This document shows positions 44,239 through 53,575 of a DNA stretch of 64,000 bases, piece by piece. Numbering within the stretch: the stretch's first letter is position 1; each line of letters begins with the position of its first letter. Below the pieces are notes generated by a model. That model was not told where the DNA came from and did no database searches. It worked only from the letters and a program-made list of their open reading frames with translations. Location of the stretch: assembly GCA_020054095.1 (NCBI GenBank), contig JAGVMA010000057.1:1-64000 (forward strand), in the 5' to 3' direction. Position numbers and translations under genes: made by a program. The DNA is from Bacteroidia bacterium (lineage in GTDB: Bacteria; Bacteroidota; Bacteroidia; JADZBD01).

Positions 44239-44921
44239 ATGAAAACATTTTTATTGTTCCTGAAAAATAAATGTTTCTACCTACCGTTTTACATTCTTTT
44301 TATCGTTGTGCTAAGTTCATGTTCTATTCAAAAACGCCATTATTTAAAAGGCTACTATGTTGACTGGAATAACCAAATCGGCAAGAAAAGCGAAAGCACA
44401 CAAATAAAAAATTTACAAACCACTGAATCAGAAAAAGAAATAACTGCCGCAGTAAAAGAAAAGGCAAAAGAAAAAACCATAGCACCCGAAGAACATGTTA
44501 CGAAAACAGTTCCAGAAATTATTGTTTTGCCTGAAAAGAAAGAGGGAGCTTCTGTTAGAAAAGTTGTGAAAAAGGAAAATTCGCGACCGGATGATACAAA
44601 AAAGGAGCTTAAAAAACTGTAACCTGTTGGAACCATTGGAATTATTACCTGCTTTGTTTTAGCAATGGTTGGAATGAGCGCAATTACAATGGGATTGACT
44701 CTCTTGGCGTTGTTACATTATTTGCCGCATGGCTATTGCTAATGATCTTTGGTTTTATTTCAAAAAGGAGGATAAAAAATAATCCTGATTTGTGGCGTGG
44801 TAAACAAAGAGCCAATTGGATGATGGCAATTCCTCTTCTTATTATTATACTGCTGACGCTCATTAGTGCAGTTGCCGATGGAAATGTGAATGTTTGGTTT
44901 GTGATTGGATTCGGGATATAG
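44239..44921 (+). pseudogene. Lipoprotein with membrane domain, split by a stop and a frameshift
   Basis: The first 127 codons encode a lipoprotein start (lipobox VVLSSCSIQKRHY, the SCSIQKRHY word being common in Bacteroidetes) and a Lys/Glu-rich linker ending in LKKL, then TAA 44620. The same frame resumes at once with PVGTIGIITCFVLAMVGMSA, and after a one-base shift near 44700-44712 another frame carries VVTLFAAWLLLMIFGFISKR ... GKQRANWMMAIPLLIIILLTL to TAG 44921. Together these give one ~225-residue lipoprotein with C-terminal membrane helices, now inactivated by a nonsense codon and an indel. Confidence 0.65.
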
Positions 44922-45107
44922 AAAATTAGCCAAATACTAGCCGATGTAAACAATAAACTTTCGGCACAAAGGCAGTCGCCATTGTACAAATCCGGCTTTG
45001 TTATGCGTAGAAAAAAATTTACCAAATAAATTTTAGGGCATTTTTTGTTCACATATATATTTCTATTTTTACGGCTCACGAAAAAAATTACCCCCTTAAT
45101 TAAAACA

Positions 45108-46046
45108 ATGACGGATAAAATATTGGTAATTGGCTCATCGGGCCAAATAGGAACCGAATTAGTAATGAAACTGCGCCAAATTTATGGCAGCGCTAATGTG
45201 GTAGCTTCCGATTTAAAAGAAGGCAGCGCAGAAATAATGCAAAGCGGCCCGTTTGAAATTTTAGATGCGCTGGATGCAGTAAAAATACACGAGGTTGTAA
45301 AAAAACATAAAATAAATCAGGTCTATCTTTTAGCTGCACTGCTATCGGCCACAGCCGAACAAAACCCAAAATTTGGCTGGAAACTGAACATGGAGGGCTT
45401 GTTCCATATATTAGATATGGCCAAAGAAAAAATAATAAGTAAAGTATATTGGCCAAGCTCTATAGCTGTTTTTGGTCCCACCACTCCGCGCCAAAATACA
45501 CCACAGTTTACCGTTATGGAACCCAATACCGTTTATGGCATTAGCAAACAAGCGGGCGAGCGCTGGTGCGAATATTATTTTAATAAATACGGTGTAGATG
45601 TGCGCAGCTTGCGTTACCCCGGATTAATAGGATGGAAAGCAGCCCCCGGTGGCGGCACCACCGATTATGCAGTGCATATTTATCATCAGGCATTAAAAAC
45701 AGGCGATTACGAGTGCTTTTTATCCGAAAACACTACTTTACCTATGATGTATATGGACGATGCCATAAACGCCACCGTTAATTTAATGTTAGCCGATGCC
45801 GAAAAAATAAAAGTACGCTCGAGCTACAACATTGCCGGCATGAGTTTTTCGCCAAAAGAGATAGCAGCATCTATACAAAAGCATATTCCCTCATTTACAA
45901 TAAGTTACAACCCCGATTTTAGGCAAGCCATTGCCGATAGTTGGCCACAAAGTATAGATGATACAGTAGCAAATAAAAACTGGGGATGGAAAGCGGCACA
46001 CGATTTGCAAAAACTAACCGAAACTATGCTAACTAACCTAAAATAA
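45108..46046 (+). CDS. NAD-dependent epimerase/dehydratase, probably L-threonine 3-dehydrogenase
   Basis: Extended short-chain dehydrogenase of 312 residues from ATG 45108 (21 upstream open codons are not family-like). Seen: ILVIGSSGQIGTEL (NAD-binding GxxGxxG), YWPSSIAVFGPTTPRQNTPQ, TVMEPNTVYGISKQAGERWCEYY containing the catalytic YxxxK, and RSLRYPGLIGWKAAPGGGTTDYAV. This series is characteristic of the UDP-galactose-epimerase-like threonine dehydrogenases that oxidise L-threonine to 2-amino-3-ketobutyrate. A glycine C-acetyltransferase gene would be expected elsewhere. Substrate by family only. Confidence 0.88.
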   Translation: MTDKILVIGSSGQIGTELVMKLRQIYGSANVVASDLKEGSAEIMQSGPFEILDALDAVKIHEVVKKHKINQVYLLAALLSATAEQNPKFGWKLNMEGLFHILDMAKEKIISKVYWPSSIAVFGPTTPRQNTPQFTVMEPNTVYGISKQAGERWCEYYFNKYGVDVRSLRYPGLIGWKAAPGGGTTDYAVHIYHQALKTGDYECFLSENTTLPMMYMDDAINATVNLMLADAEKIKVRSSYNIAGMSFSPKEIAASIQKHIPSFTISYNPDFRQAIADSWPQSIDDTVANKNWGWKAAHDLQKLTETMLTNLK

Positions 46047-46243
46047 AATATTTAACAAAACAATGTAACCTTTGCAATTAATAATCGTTTAACTAAATAG
46101 TGATTGCAAAAACCAAATATTGTTTTTAAAATTGTCGCCCTTGTCGAATTTTAGTTAAAGTTGGTCTAAAAACAGTATCTATGTCAATTGTGTATCCGTT
46201 AAATAGTTGTAAATTTGATTCAGTTAAGCACCCTTACCCCAGC

Positions 46244-47134
46244 ATGAAGAAATTTTTACTCGTAATAGTTTTTATCACCGTTAAAGTTGGCTTGGCGCAA
46301 TCGAGCGATACTACCAATTTTACCGATCCTAATGGATTAAAACAAGGGCACTGGCTTATTTATGGTAAAGACGATAAATCAGTAACCGGCTACCAACCCA
46401 CCGACAAAGTAAGAGAAGGCGATTATAAAGACAACCGCAAAAGCGGTGTGTGGGTTACGTACTGGCCTAACGGCAACAAAAAAAGTGAAGTAACATTTGT
46501 AAATAATACGGCAAAAGGTTTTGCCACCATGTATTTTGAAGATGGCAAAAAACAAGAAGAAGGCAACTGGGAAAACAACCGCTGGACGGGTGCATATAAA
46601 ATGTATCATCCTAATGGCAATTTGTTTTACGAATTTGCCTACACCACAGCAGGAAAAAGAAACGGAAAACAAACTTATTACCACGAAAATGGGCAAGTAA
46701 TGATGACCGGTGATATGAAAGATGGTAAAGAATCAGGAACTTGGAATGAATATTACGAAAACGGAGATTTAAAATCTAAAAAAGGATTTAACGATGGAAA
46801 AGTAGACCCAAACCAATACGAAACCTATGCACCTAAAAAACCAATAGTAGAAACTGTTAAGAAAGACGATACACCTAAAAATGCTCCGCCACCACCAAAA
46901 GTAGATCCTAACAAGGATAAAAAGAACACGGGCAACATTGAAGTATTTAGCGGTAATGGCTATGCCAAATTGTATAACATGAACAAGCAATTATCAAAAG
47001 ATGGCACGTTTAAAAACTACAAGCTGATAGATGGTAAAGATTATATCTACAATAAAGATGGCATACTACTGCAAATAGCAGTGTACAAAGCTGGTAAATA
47101 TGTGGGCGATGCTCCTTTAGAGGATAACAAATAA
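46244..47134 (+). CDS. Secreted MORN-repeat (YwqK-like) protein
   Basis: 296 residues from ATG 46244, with a signal peptide (about 1-18, VKVGLAQ); an upstream in-frame ATG at 46181 would bury it. Seen: five to six MORN_2-type repeats of about 22 residues (GLKQGHWLIYG, RKSGVWVTYWPNGNKK, AKGFATMYFEDGKKQEEG, NRWTGAYKMYHPNGN, KRNGKQTYYHENGQV, KESGTWNEYYENGDLK), a Pro/Lys-rich linker, and a last C-terminal repeat-like part. The 'antitoxin' label often put on such proteins comes from a distant relative; an envelope role is more likely. Followed by a strong terminator. Confidence 0.85.
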   Translation: MKKFLLVIVFITVKVGLAQSSDTTNFTDPNGLKQGHWLIYGKDDKSVTGYQPTDKVREGDYKDNRKSGVWVTYWPNGNKKSEVTFVNNTAKGFATMYFEDGKKQEEGNWENNRWTGAYKMYHPNGNLFYEFAYTTAGKRNGKQTYYHENGQVMMTGDMKDGKESGTWNEYYENGDLKSKKGFNDGKVDPNQYETYAPKKPIVETVKKDDTPKNAPPPPKVDPNKDKKNTGNIEVFSGNGYAKLYNMNKQLSKDGTFKNYKLIDGKDYIYNKDGILLQIAVYKAGKYVGDAPLEDNK

Positions 47135-47154
47135 TACACAGATAAACAGATTTC

Positions 47155-47198
47155 AAAAAAATCTTCTTTCGTACGAAAGAAGATTTTTTATTTTTATA
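47155..47198. terminator. Intrinsic terminator
   Basis: A perfect stem (atcttctttc/gaaagaagat, extended by flanking A and T runs) around GTAC, followed by a T-rich tract, directly after the MORN-repeat gene and 6-15 nt before cysS. Confidence 0.85.
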
Positions 47199-47203
47199 CA
47201 GTT

Positions 47204-48682
47204 ATGATTAATCAGCAAATACAAATTTACAATACACTTACCCGCACAAAAGAAAAGTTTGCACCACTTAACCCCCCATTTGTGGGTTTATATGTTTGCG
47301 GCCCCACAGTTTACAGCGATGTTCACCTTGGTAACTGCCGCACTTTTATTTCGTTCGATTTAATTTGCCGCTACCTAAAGTTTATAGGATTTAAAGTAAG
47401 ATACGTACGCAATATTACCGATGCCGGCCACTTGGAAGGCGATCGCGATGAAGGAGATGATAAATTTGCGAAAAAAGCAAAGCTCGAGCAAGTGGAGCCA
47501 ATGGAAATAGTGCAGAAATACACCGTTGGGTTTCACGATGTGATGCGTACGTTTAATACAATGCCACCAAGCATAGAACCTACGGCCACAGGCCATATTT
47601 GTGAGCAAATAGAAATGACCAAAAAAATAATTGCTAACGGTTATGCTTATGTGGTGAATGGCACCGTTTATTTTGATGTAGAAAAATACAATAAAGAATT
47701 TCTGTACGGACAATTGACTAATCGCAAATTAGAAGAATTGCTTGAAGGCACACGCGAACTTGACGGGCAAGACGAAAAACGTGGCCGCCTTGATTTTGCA
47801 TTGTGGATAAACGCCAAACCCGAACATATTATGCGCTGGCCTTCGCCTTGGGGCTGGGGATTCCCGGGATGGCACATTGAATGTTCTGCCATGAGCAGTA
47901 AATATTTAGGCGATGCAATTGATATACATGGAGGCGGAATGGATTTGCAAGCAACGCATCACACCAATGAAATAGCACAATCGCAGGCATGTAATCACCA
48001 AGCACCAGTAAAGTATTGGATGCATACAAATATGCTCACCGTAAACGGAGTACGCATGAGTAAAAGTGCAGGTAATGGTTTTTTGCCCGATGAATTATTT
48101 ACAGGCAACCACCCACTTTTAGAAAAGGGATACTCGCCTATGGCAGTTCGGTTTTTTATGATGCAAACGCATTATCGCAGCACACTCGATTTTTCAAATG
48201 CAGCATTACAAGCTGCCGAAAAAGGTTTTGAACGATTAATGGCAGCATATAACACACTGCAAAACTTAACACCAAGCGCAGCATCGAGTTTTGACTTAAA
48301 CCAATTAAAACAAAAATGCTACGATGCAATGAACGATGATTTTAATGCACCTATTTTGCTTGCACAACTTTTTGATGGCGTAAAAATTATTAATTCAGTA
48401 AACGATGGAAAAGAAAAAATAAGCGCTGCCGATTTAGATGAAATGCAAAAACTATTTAGCGGTTTTATTTTTGATGTGCTTGGGCTTGCTGCCGACAGTA
48501 ATGCAAGTGCCGCTAATGATGATACACTAAGTACTGTAATGAGTTTAGTGATAGATATACGCAAAGATGCTAAAACAAAAAAAGATTTTTCTACTTCGGA
48601 TAAAATACGCGATGATTTGGCAAAAGCAAAAATTACACTTAAAGATACAAAAGATGGTACCGAATGGAAATTAGAAAAATAG
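47204..48682 (+). CDS. cysS: Cysteinyl-tRNA synthetase
   Basis: Class I aminoacyl-tRNA synthetase charging tRNA-Cys. Seen: 492 residues; CGPTVYSDVHLGNCRTF with the HIGH-type motif and a zinc Cys; DLICRYLKFIGFKVRYVRNITD; GWHIECSAMSSKYLG with zinc ligands; HHTNEIAQSQA; and RMSKSAGN (KMSKS loop). The C-terminal anticodon domain is helical (LNQLKQKCYDAMNDDFNAP). The gene ends 19 nt inside the next one, suggesting cotranscription. Transcription must begin within or just after the terminator hairpin upstream. Confidence 0.96.
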   Translation: MINQQIQIYNTLTRTKEKFAPLNPPFVGLYVCGPTVYSDVHLGNCRTFISFDLICRYLKFIGFKVRYVRNITDAGHLEGDRDEGDDKFAKKAKLEQVEPMEIVQKYTVGFHDVMRTFNTMPPSIEPTATGHICEQIEMTKKIIANGYAYVVNGTVYFDVEKYNKEFLYGQLTNRKLEELLEGTRELDGQDEKRGRLDFALWINAKPEHIMRWPSPWGWGFPGWHIECSAMSSKYLGDAIDIHGGGMDLQATHHTNEIAQSQACNHQAPVKYWMHTNMLTVNGVRMSKSAGNGFLPDELFTGNHPLLEKGYSPMAVRFFMMQTHYRSTLDFSNAALQAAEKGFERLMAAYNTLQNLTPSAASSFDLNQLKQKCYDAMNDDFNAPILLAQLFDGVKIINSVNDGKEKISAADLDEMQKLFSGFIFDVLGLAADSNASAANDDTLSTVMSLVIDIRKDAKTKKDFSTSDKIRDDLAKAKITLKDTKDGTEWKLEK

Positions 48683-49623
48683 TTTTTCTTGCATTTTCAT
48701 TATTTTTTTTTGCTTGTGGCGATAATGAACCACCAATAGATAAACTGCCCGAGAAAAAGAAACCGGAACAAAAAAAACTTAGCGCTCCGATTTTTAACCC
48801 CGACACTTGCTACGCCTATATAAAAGCCCAAGTTGATTTCGGTTATCGCATACCCAAAACTGCGGCTCATGAAAAATGTGTTAACTATTTAGTAAATCAA
48901 TTAAAAAAAATGGGCTTAGCTGTTCAAATACAAAATGGCACAGCTACCGATTTTGAAAACGAGCCGCTTCCGATTAAAAATATAATAGCATCGTACAAAC
49001 CAAATGAACAAAAACGAATTTTGCTTTGTGCGCATTATGATACTCGCCCATTTGCCGATAGAGATACTGATGCAAATAAAAAAAAGCCTATTGACGGAGC
49101 CATTGATGGAGCAAGTGGTGTGGCTGTTATACTTGAATTAGCAAGGGAGTTTGCAATCGCAAAGCCAAGTATTGGTATTGATATTATTTTTTTTGATGCC
49201 GAAGATTATGGCGATAAATATTGTCTCGGCTCCATGTATTGGTCGCAAAACATGCACCTGCCAAATTATTATGCACAATATGCTATTCTATTAGATATGG
49301 TGGGGGCAAAAAATGCAAAGTTTCCTTTAGAAGGAAATTCAAAATACTATGCGGGTGATATTCAAAAAAAAATTTGGAACAAAGCCGCTGAAATTGGGTA
49401 TAGCGATTATTTTATTTTTGATGAAGTACAAGCCATTACCGATGATCATGTGTATTTAAATTCCATTGCACACATCCCATCGGTGGATATAATTCAAATG
49501 AATCCACAAACAAAAGACTTTGGCGACTATCACCACAAACTTACCGACAACATTAGTATGGTTGACAAAAACACATTAAAGGCGGTAGGCCAAACACTAT
49601 CAGACATAATTTATTCCGAATAA
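48664..49623 (+). CDS. M28-family peptidase / glutaminyl cyclase-like lipoprotein
   Basis: 319 residues. Seen: a lipoprotein signal (FFFACGD, lipid Cys18), then an M28 fold with CAHYDTRPFADRD (metal His-x-Asp), DGASGVAVILELA (bridging Asp), FFDAEDYGD (catalytic acid), and later TDDHVYLNSIAHIPSVDII with the last His. Bacteroidetes proteins of this layout are annotated either as M28 aminopeptidases or as glutaminyl-peptide cyclotransferases; the two share this scaffold and the sequence does not settle it. Cyclase activity would fit this phylum, where exported proteins often have N-terminal pyroglutamate. Overlaps cysS by 19 nt. Confidence 0.85.
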   Translation: MEIRKIVFLAFSLFFFACGDNEPPIDKLPEKKKPEQKKLSAPIFNPDTCYAYIKAQVDFGYRIPKTAAHEKCVNYLVNQLKKMGLAVQIQNGTATDFENEPLPIKNIIASYKPNEQKRILLCAHYDTRPFADRDTDANKKKPIDGAIDGASGVAVILELAREFAIAKPSIGIDIIFFDAEDYGDKYCLGSMYWSQNMHLPNYYAQYAILLDMVGAKNAKFPLEGNSKYYAGDIQKKIWNKAAEIGYSDYFIFDEVQAITDDHVYLNSIAHIPSVDIIQMNPQTKDFGDYHHKLTDNISMVDKNTLKAVGQTLSDIIYSE

Positions 49624-49668
49624 ATCAATAAAGATTTTTACATTCGTTTTTCTATAAAAAATAAACGA

Positions 49669-52527
49669 ATGTCGGCTCCGAAAAAACTTTTTTTACTTGA
49701 TGCGTTTGCGCTTATTTATCGCGCTTACTTTGCCTTCAGCAATAATCACCGTGTAAATTCTAAAGGGTTAAACACATCTGCAATATTTGGTTTTACAAAT
49801 ACACTGCTCGAAGTTTTAAAAAAAGAAAAACCATCGCACATAGCAGTTGTTTTTGATACAGCCGCACCCACACAACGGCACGAAGAGTTTGCCGACTATA
49901 AAGCAAACCGCGAAGAAATGCCCGATGATTTAAAAAAATCATTGCCGTATATAAAAAAATTGATTGAAGGTTTTAATATACCTATTATTGGTATTGATGG
50001 ATACGAGGCAGATGATGTGATTGGCACACTCGCAAAAAAAGCAGAGCAAAAAGGATACATCACTTATATGATGACACCTGATAAAGATTACGGTCAACTT
50101 GTATCAGAAAATATATTTATATACAAGCCAGCACGTGGTGGAGCGGGCGCAGAAATATTAGGTCCGGCAGAAATTTGTAAACGATGGGATATTAAAAGAG
50201 TTGATCAAGTAATTGAAATTTTAGGACTAATGGGCGATGCCGTTGACAATATTCCGGGCATACGTGGTGTGGGCGAAAAAACAGCTATTCAGTTAATAAA
50301 AGATTTTGACACAATAGAAAACTTAATACAAAGCACTGATAAATTAAAAGGAAAACTGAAGGAGAAGGTAGAACTTGGAAAAGAAATGGCGATTCAATCA
50401 AAAAGATTAGCAACCATTATTTTAGATGTGCCGGTAGATTTAGAAGAAGATAAATTAATACTTGATGAGCCAAACAAAGAAAGTTTGCGCGATTTATTTG
50501 CCGAATTAGAATTCAAACGATTAGCTGAACAAATTTTGGGAAGGAGTGAAACGATTAGCGCTCCTGAACCAACACCAGAAGCAAACGCAAATGTGCAGCG
50601 CGATTTATTCGGCAATCCAATAGGCGGAACTACAGTAGTTGAAGAAGAGATAATAGTTGAGGAGAAAATTTTATCAACTATTGAAAATACACCTCATAAA
50701 TACACACTGATTAATGACGATGACGCTTGTTACAAATTACTGGATGATTTATTGAAACAAAAAGAAGTTTGTTTTGATACTGAAACCACCGGATTAAATC
50801 AGCTGGAAGATGAATTAGTAGGGCTTGCATTTTCATATAAAACACACGAGGGATACTATGTTGCAATTCCGGAAGATAAAAACGAAGCGAAGAAACGTGT
50901 AGAAATTTTTAGGCCATTTTTTGAAAGTAACATTACCAAAATTGCACACAATATAAAATTTGATTTGGCTTTTGTAAAGCGCTATGGCATAGTAGTTAAC
51001 GGCCCTTGTTTCGACACAATGATTGCACACTATGTTTTATTTCCGGAAGAATCAGGAAAGGACAAAAGAAAGTTAGATACGCTTGCAAGAATTTTTTTTA
51101 ATTACTCACCCGTGCCGATTGAAGCGCTAATTGGAAAAAAAGGAAAAGCGCAATTAAATATGCGCCAAGTGCCGCTCCAACAAATTGCCGATTATGCTGC
51201 CGAAGATGCTGACATTACATTTCGGTTAAAAGAAAAACTATCAGCGCTTTTAGAAAAATCGCCAATAAAAAGTATTTTTAGTGATATTGAAATTCCGCTT
51301 GTGCCTGTTTTAGAAGCCATGGAAACCGAAGGAATAAAATTAAACGCGCAAACATTAAATGAATACTCGACCGAGCTTGAAAAAGAAATTTTATTAGTTG
51401 AAGATGAAATACAACAAATGGCGAATCGCCCTTTGTTTAAAAACGGAAAGGGGGCAATGGAAAAATGGAACTTAAATTCGCCAAAACAAGTTGGTGAAGT
51501 TTTGTTTGAGCAAATGAATTTAGTGGAAAAAGCAAAAAAAACCAAGACAGGACAGTATGCAACAGGGGAAGAAATATTAATTAAAATAGAACACAAGCAT
51601 CCTATTATTTCGAAAATTTTAGACTATCGCGAGCTAACTAAACTAAAGAACACCTATGTTGATACCCTCCCACATTTAGTAAATAAAAACACTGGGCATA
51701 TACACACCTCCTTTAATCAAGTAGTAGCATCTACTGGACGATTAAGCTCTGATAATCCAAACCTGCAAAATATACCAATACGAACTGACAAGGGAAAAGA
51801 AGTGAGAAAAGTATTTGTTCCGCGCGATGAAAATTACACGTTGCTATCTGCAGATTATTCGCAAATAGAATTGCGCATTATGGCACATATGAGTAAAGAT
51901 GCAGGAATGATAGAAGCATTTCAGCAACGGCAAGATATACATACAGCAACAGCTGCAAAGGTTTATGGTGTTAGCTTAGAAAATGTTAGTTCCGATATGC
52001 GCAGAAATGCAAAAATGGTAAACTTTGGTATCATATACGGAATATCTGCTTTCGGCTTAGCCGACCGATTAAGCATATCGCGCACGGAAGCAAAAACTAT
52101 TATCGAAAATTATTTTCAAAAATATGCGAGCGTAAAAGAGTACATGGATGAAAGCGTGGCGCGGGCAAAAGAAAAAGGATACACAGAAACAATTTTGGGC
52201 AGGCGATTAAATTTAAAAAACATAAACGCAAGCAACGCGCTTGAGCGTGGTTATGCTGAGCGTATAGCCATTAACGCACCTATACAAGGCAGCGCTGCCG
52301 ATATGATAAAATTGGCAATGATTAACATTCACAAAAAGTTTATAAAACAAAATTTTAAAAGTAAAATGCTTTTACAAGTGCACGATGAATTGGTTTTTGA
52401 TGCTCACAAAGATGAATTAGAAATAATAAAACCCGTTATTGAAAGTTGCATGATAAATGCAATGAAAATGGATGTGCCCGTGGAAGTAGGAATAGGAACC
52501 GGACTTAACTGGTTAGAAGCACACTAA
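49669..52527 (+). CDS. polA: DNA polymerase I
   Basis: 952 residues with three domains. Seen: 5'-3' exonuclease (LFLLDAFALIYRAYFAF; GYEADDVIGTLAKKAE; GDAVDNIPGIRGVGEKTA), an active 3'-5' exonuclease (CFDTETTGL, KIAHNIKFDLAF, DYAAEDADITFRL keep all acidic ligands), and the family A polymerase (STGRLSSDNPNLQNIPIR; LLSADYSQIELRIMAH; RRNAKMVNFGIIYGIS; LLQVHDELVFD). A proofreading-competent Pol I is therefore predicted. The 3' end overlaps metF on the other strand by 4 nt. Confidence 0.97.
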   Translation: MSAPKKLFLLDAFALIYRAYFAFSNNHRVNSKGLNTSAIFGFTNTLLEVLKKEKPSHIAVVFDTAAPTQRHEEFADYKANREEMPDDLKKSLPYIKKLIEGFNIPIIGIDGYEADDVIGTLAKKAEQKGYITYMMTPDKDYGQLVSENIFIYKPARGGAGAEILGPAEICKRWDIKRVDQVIEILGLMGDAVDNIPGIRGVGEKTAIQLIKDFDTIENLIQSTDKLKGKLKEKVELGKEMAIQSKRLATIILDVPVDLEEDKLILDEPNKESLRDLFAELEFKRLAEQILGRSETISAPEPTPEANANVQRDLFGNPIGGTTVVEEEIIVEEKILSTIENTPHKYTLINDDDACYKLLDDLLKQKEVCFDTETTGLNQLEDELVGLAFSYKTHEGYYVAIPEDKNEAKKRVEIFRPFFESNITKIAHNIKFDLAFVKRYGIVVNGPCFDTMIAHYVLFPEESGKDKRKLDTLARIFFNYSPVPIEALIGKKGKAQLNMRQVPLQQIADYAAEDADITFRLKEKLSALLEKSPIKSIFSDIEIPLVPVLEAMETEGIKLNAQTLNEYSTELEKEILLVEDEIQQMANRPLFKNGKGAMEKWNLNSPKQVGEVLFEQMNLVEKAKKTKTGQYATGEEILIKIEHKHPIISKILDYRELTKLKNTYVDTLPHLVNKNTGHIHTSFNQVVASTGRLSSDNPNLQNIPIRTDKGKEVRKVFVPRDENYTLLSADYSQIELRIMAHMSKDAGMIEAFQQRQDIHTATAAKVYGVSLENVSSDMRRNAKMVNFGIIYGISAFGLADRLSISRTEAKTIIENYFQKYASVKEYMDESVARAKEKGYTETILGRRLNLKNINASNALERGYAERIAINAPIQGSAADMIKLAMINIHKKFIKQNFKSKMLLQVHDELVFDAHKDELEIIKPVIESCMINAMKMDVPVEVGIGTGLNWLEAH

Positions 52528-53477
52528 AAAATAGCGCTCGCTACTTTTCGTGTAGAATCTGAAACGCCCATTGTATAATAGTGTAAACACGGTGCACCCT
52601 TTTGCATTAATTCTTTTGATTGTGCAATGCACCATTCCACTCCCACTTGTTTCGCCTCAGCATCGTTCTTACACTTTTCTACTGCCTGATGTAATTCAAA
52701 CGGAATATCAATTTTAAATATTTTAGGAAGTATGGTAAGTTGCTTTTTAGTAGTAAGCATTTTTAAACCCGGAATAATTGGAACATTAATATTCATGGCG
52801 TTGCATTTTTCTACAAAATCGAAATATGCTTTATTATCAAAAAACATTTGAGTTACAATATAATCAGCACCGGCATTTATTTTCGATTGCAGGTGAAGCA
52901 TATCCGATGTCATATTTGGCGCTTCAAAATGCTTTTCGGGATAACCGGCAACTCCCACGCAAAAATTAGTAGGCGCCACCTGCTGCATCTCTTCGTCCAT
53001 ATATTTTCCGCTATTTAATGATCGTATTTGTTTCACTAAATCCACCGCATAAGCATGTCCATTAGGTTCTGGCACAAAAGTAGGTTCGCTTTTTATTGAA
53101 TCGCCACGCAAAGCAAGCACGTTATCAATTCCTAAAAAATGTAAATCAATTAAAGCATTCTCGGTTTCTTCCACACTAAAGCCACCGCATATAATGTGCG
53201 GAATTGCATCCACTTTATATCTGTTCATGATAGCAGCACAAATGCCAACGGTACCCGGGCGCTTGCGAGTTGATACTTTTTCTAAAAATCCACCTTCGCG
53301 TTTTTTGTAAACATACTCCTCGCGGTGGTAAGTAACATCCACAAACGATGGTTTAAATTCCATCAGCGGATCAATGCCATCAAAAATAGATTGGATGCTT
53401 TTGCCTTTTAATGGCGGCAAAATTTCTATTGAAAACAGTGTTGATTTGGCTTGCTTTAAGTGGTCGGTTACTTTCAT
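52524..53477 (-). CDS. metF: Methylenetetrahydrofolate reductase
   Basis: FAD-dependent reduction of 5,10-methylene-THF to 5-methyl-THF for methionine synthesis. Seen: 317 residues, a normal bacterial MetF; FSIEILPPLKGKSI (catalytic Glu), VDVTYHREEY, HIICGGFSVEET, DNVLALRGD, YPEKHFEAPN and DYIVTQMFFDN are all family blocks. It has a TAnnTTTG box 20 nt upstream, divergent from lepA. Confidence 0.95.
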   Translation of the reverse strand: MKVTDHLKQAKSTLFSIEILPPLKGKSIQSIFDGIDPLMEFKPSFVDVTYHREEYVYKKREGGFLEKVSTRKRPGTVGICAAIMNRYKVDAIPHIICGGFSVEETENALIDLHFLGIDNVLALRGDSIKSEPTFVPEPNGHAYAVDLVKQIRSLNSGKYMDEEMQQVAPTNFCVGVAGYPEKHFEAPNMTSDMLHLQSKINAGADYIVTQMFFDNKAYFDFVEKCNAMNINVPIIPGLKMLTTKKQLTILPKIFKIDIPFELHQAVEKCKNDAEAKQVGVEWCIAQSKELMQKGAPCLHYYTMGVSDSTRKVASAIF

Positions 53478-53497
53478 TGTAAATTATAATAGGGATG

Positions 53498-53505
53498 CAA
53501 AAGTA
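53498..53505 (-). promoter_or_regulatory. metF -7 promoter box
   Basis: On the minus strand TACTTTTG matches TAnnTTTG, about 20 nt before the metF ATG. Confidence 0.5.
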
Positions 53506-53540
53506 AATAAATATGCTTTATAAGTGTGGCTAAAAAATTG

Positions 53541-53548
53541 TACTTTCG
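53541..53548 (+). promoter_or_regulatory. lepA -7-like promoter box
   Basis: TACTTTCG, a one-base variant of TAnnTTTG, 27 nt before the lepA ATG; the divergent metF box lies 36 nt away. Confidence 0.4.
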
Positions 53549-53575
53549 CAATCCCTAAAAAGGGTAAGAGAATAG

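Noticed and set aside
15130-45000. All frameshifts being sequencing errors
   Set aside because: Some could be, as several fall in homopolymers, but lesions cluster in accessory spacers and include nonsense codons and lost 5' ends, while long core genes with many homopolymers are intact. Kept as decay with the caveat stated.
46244-47134. YwqK family antitoxin
   Set aside because: MORN-repeat proteins are often given this label by transfer. There is a signal peptide and no toxin partner, so no toxin-antitoxin role is claimed.
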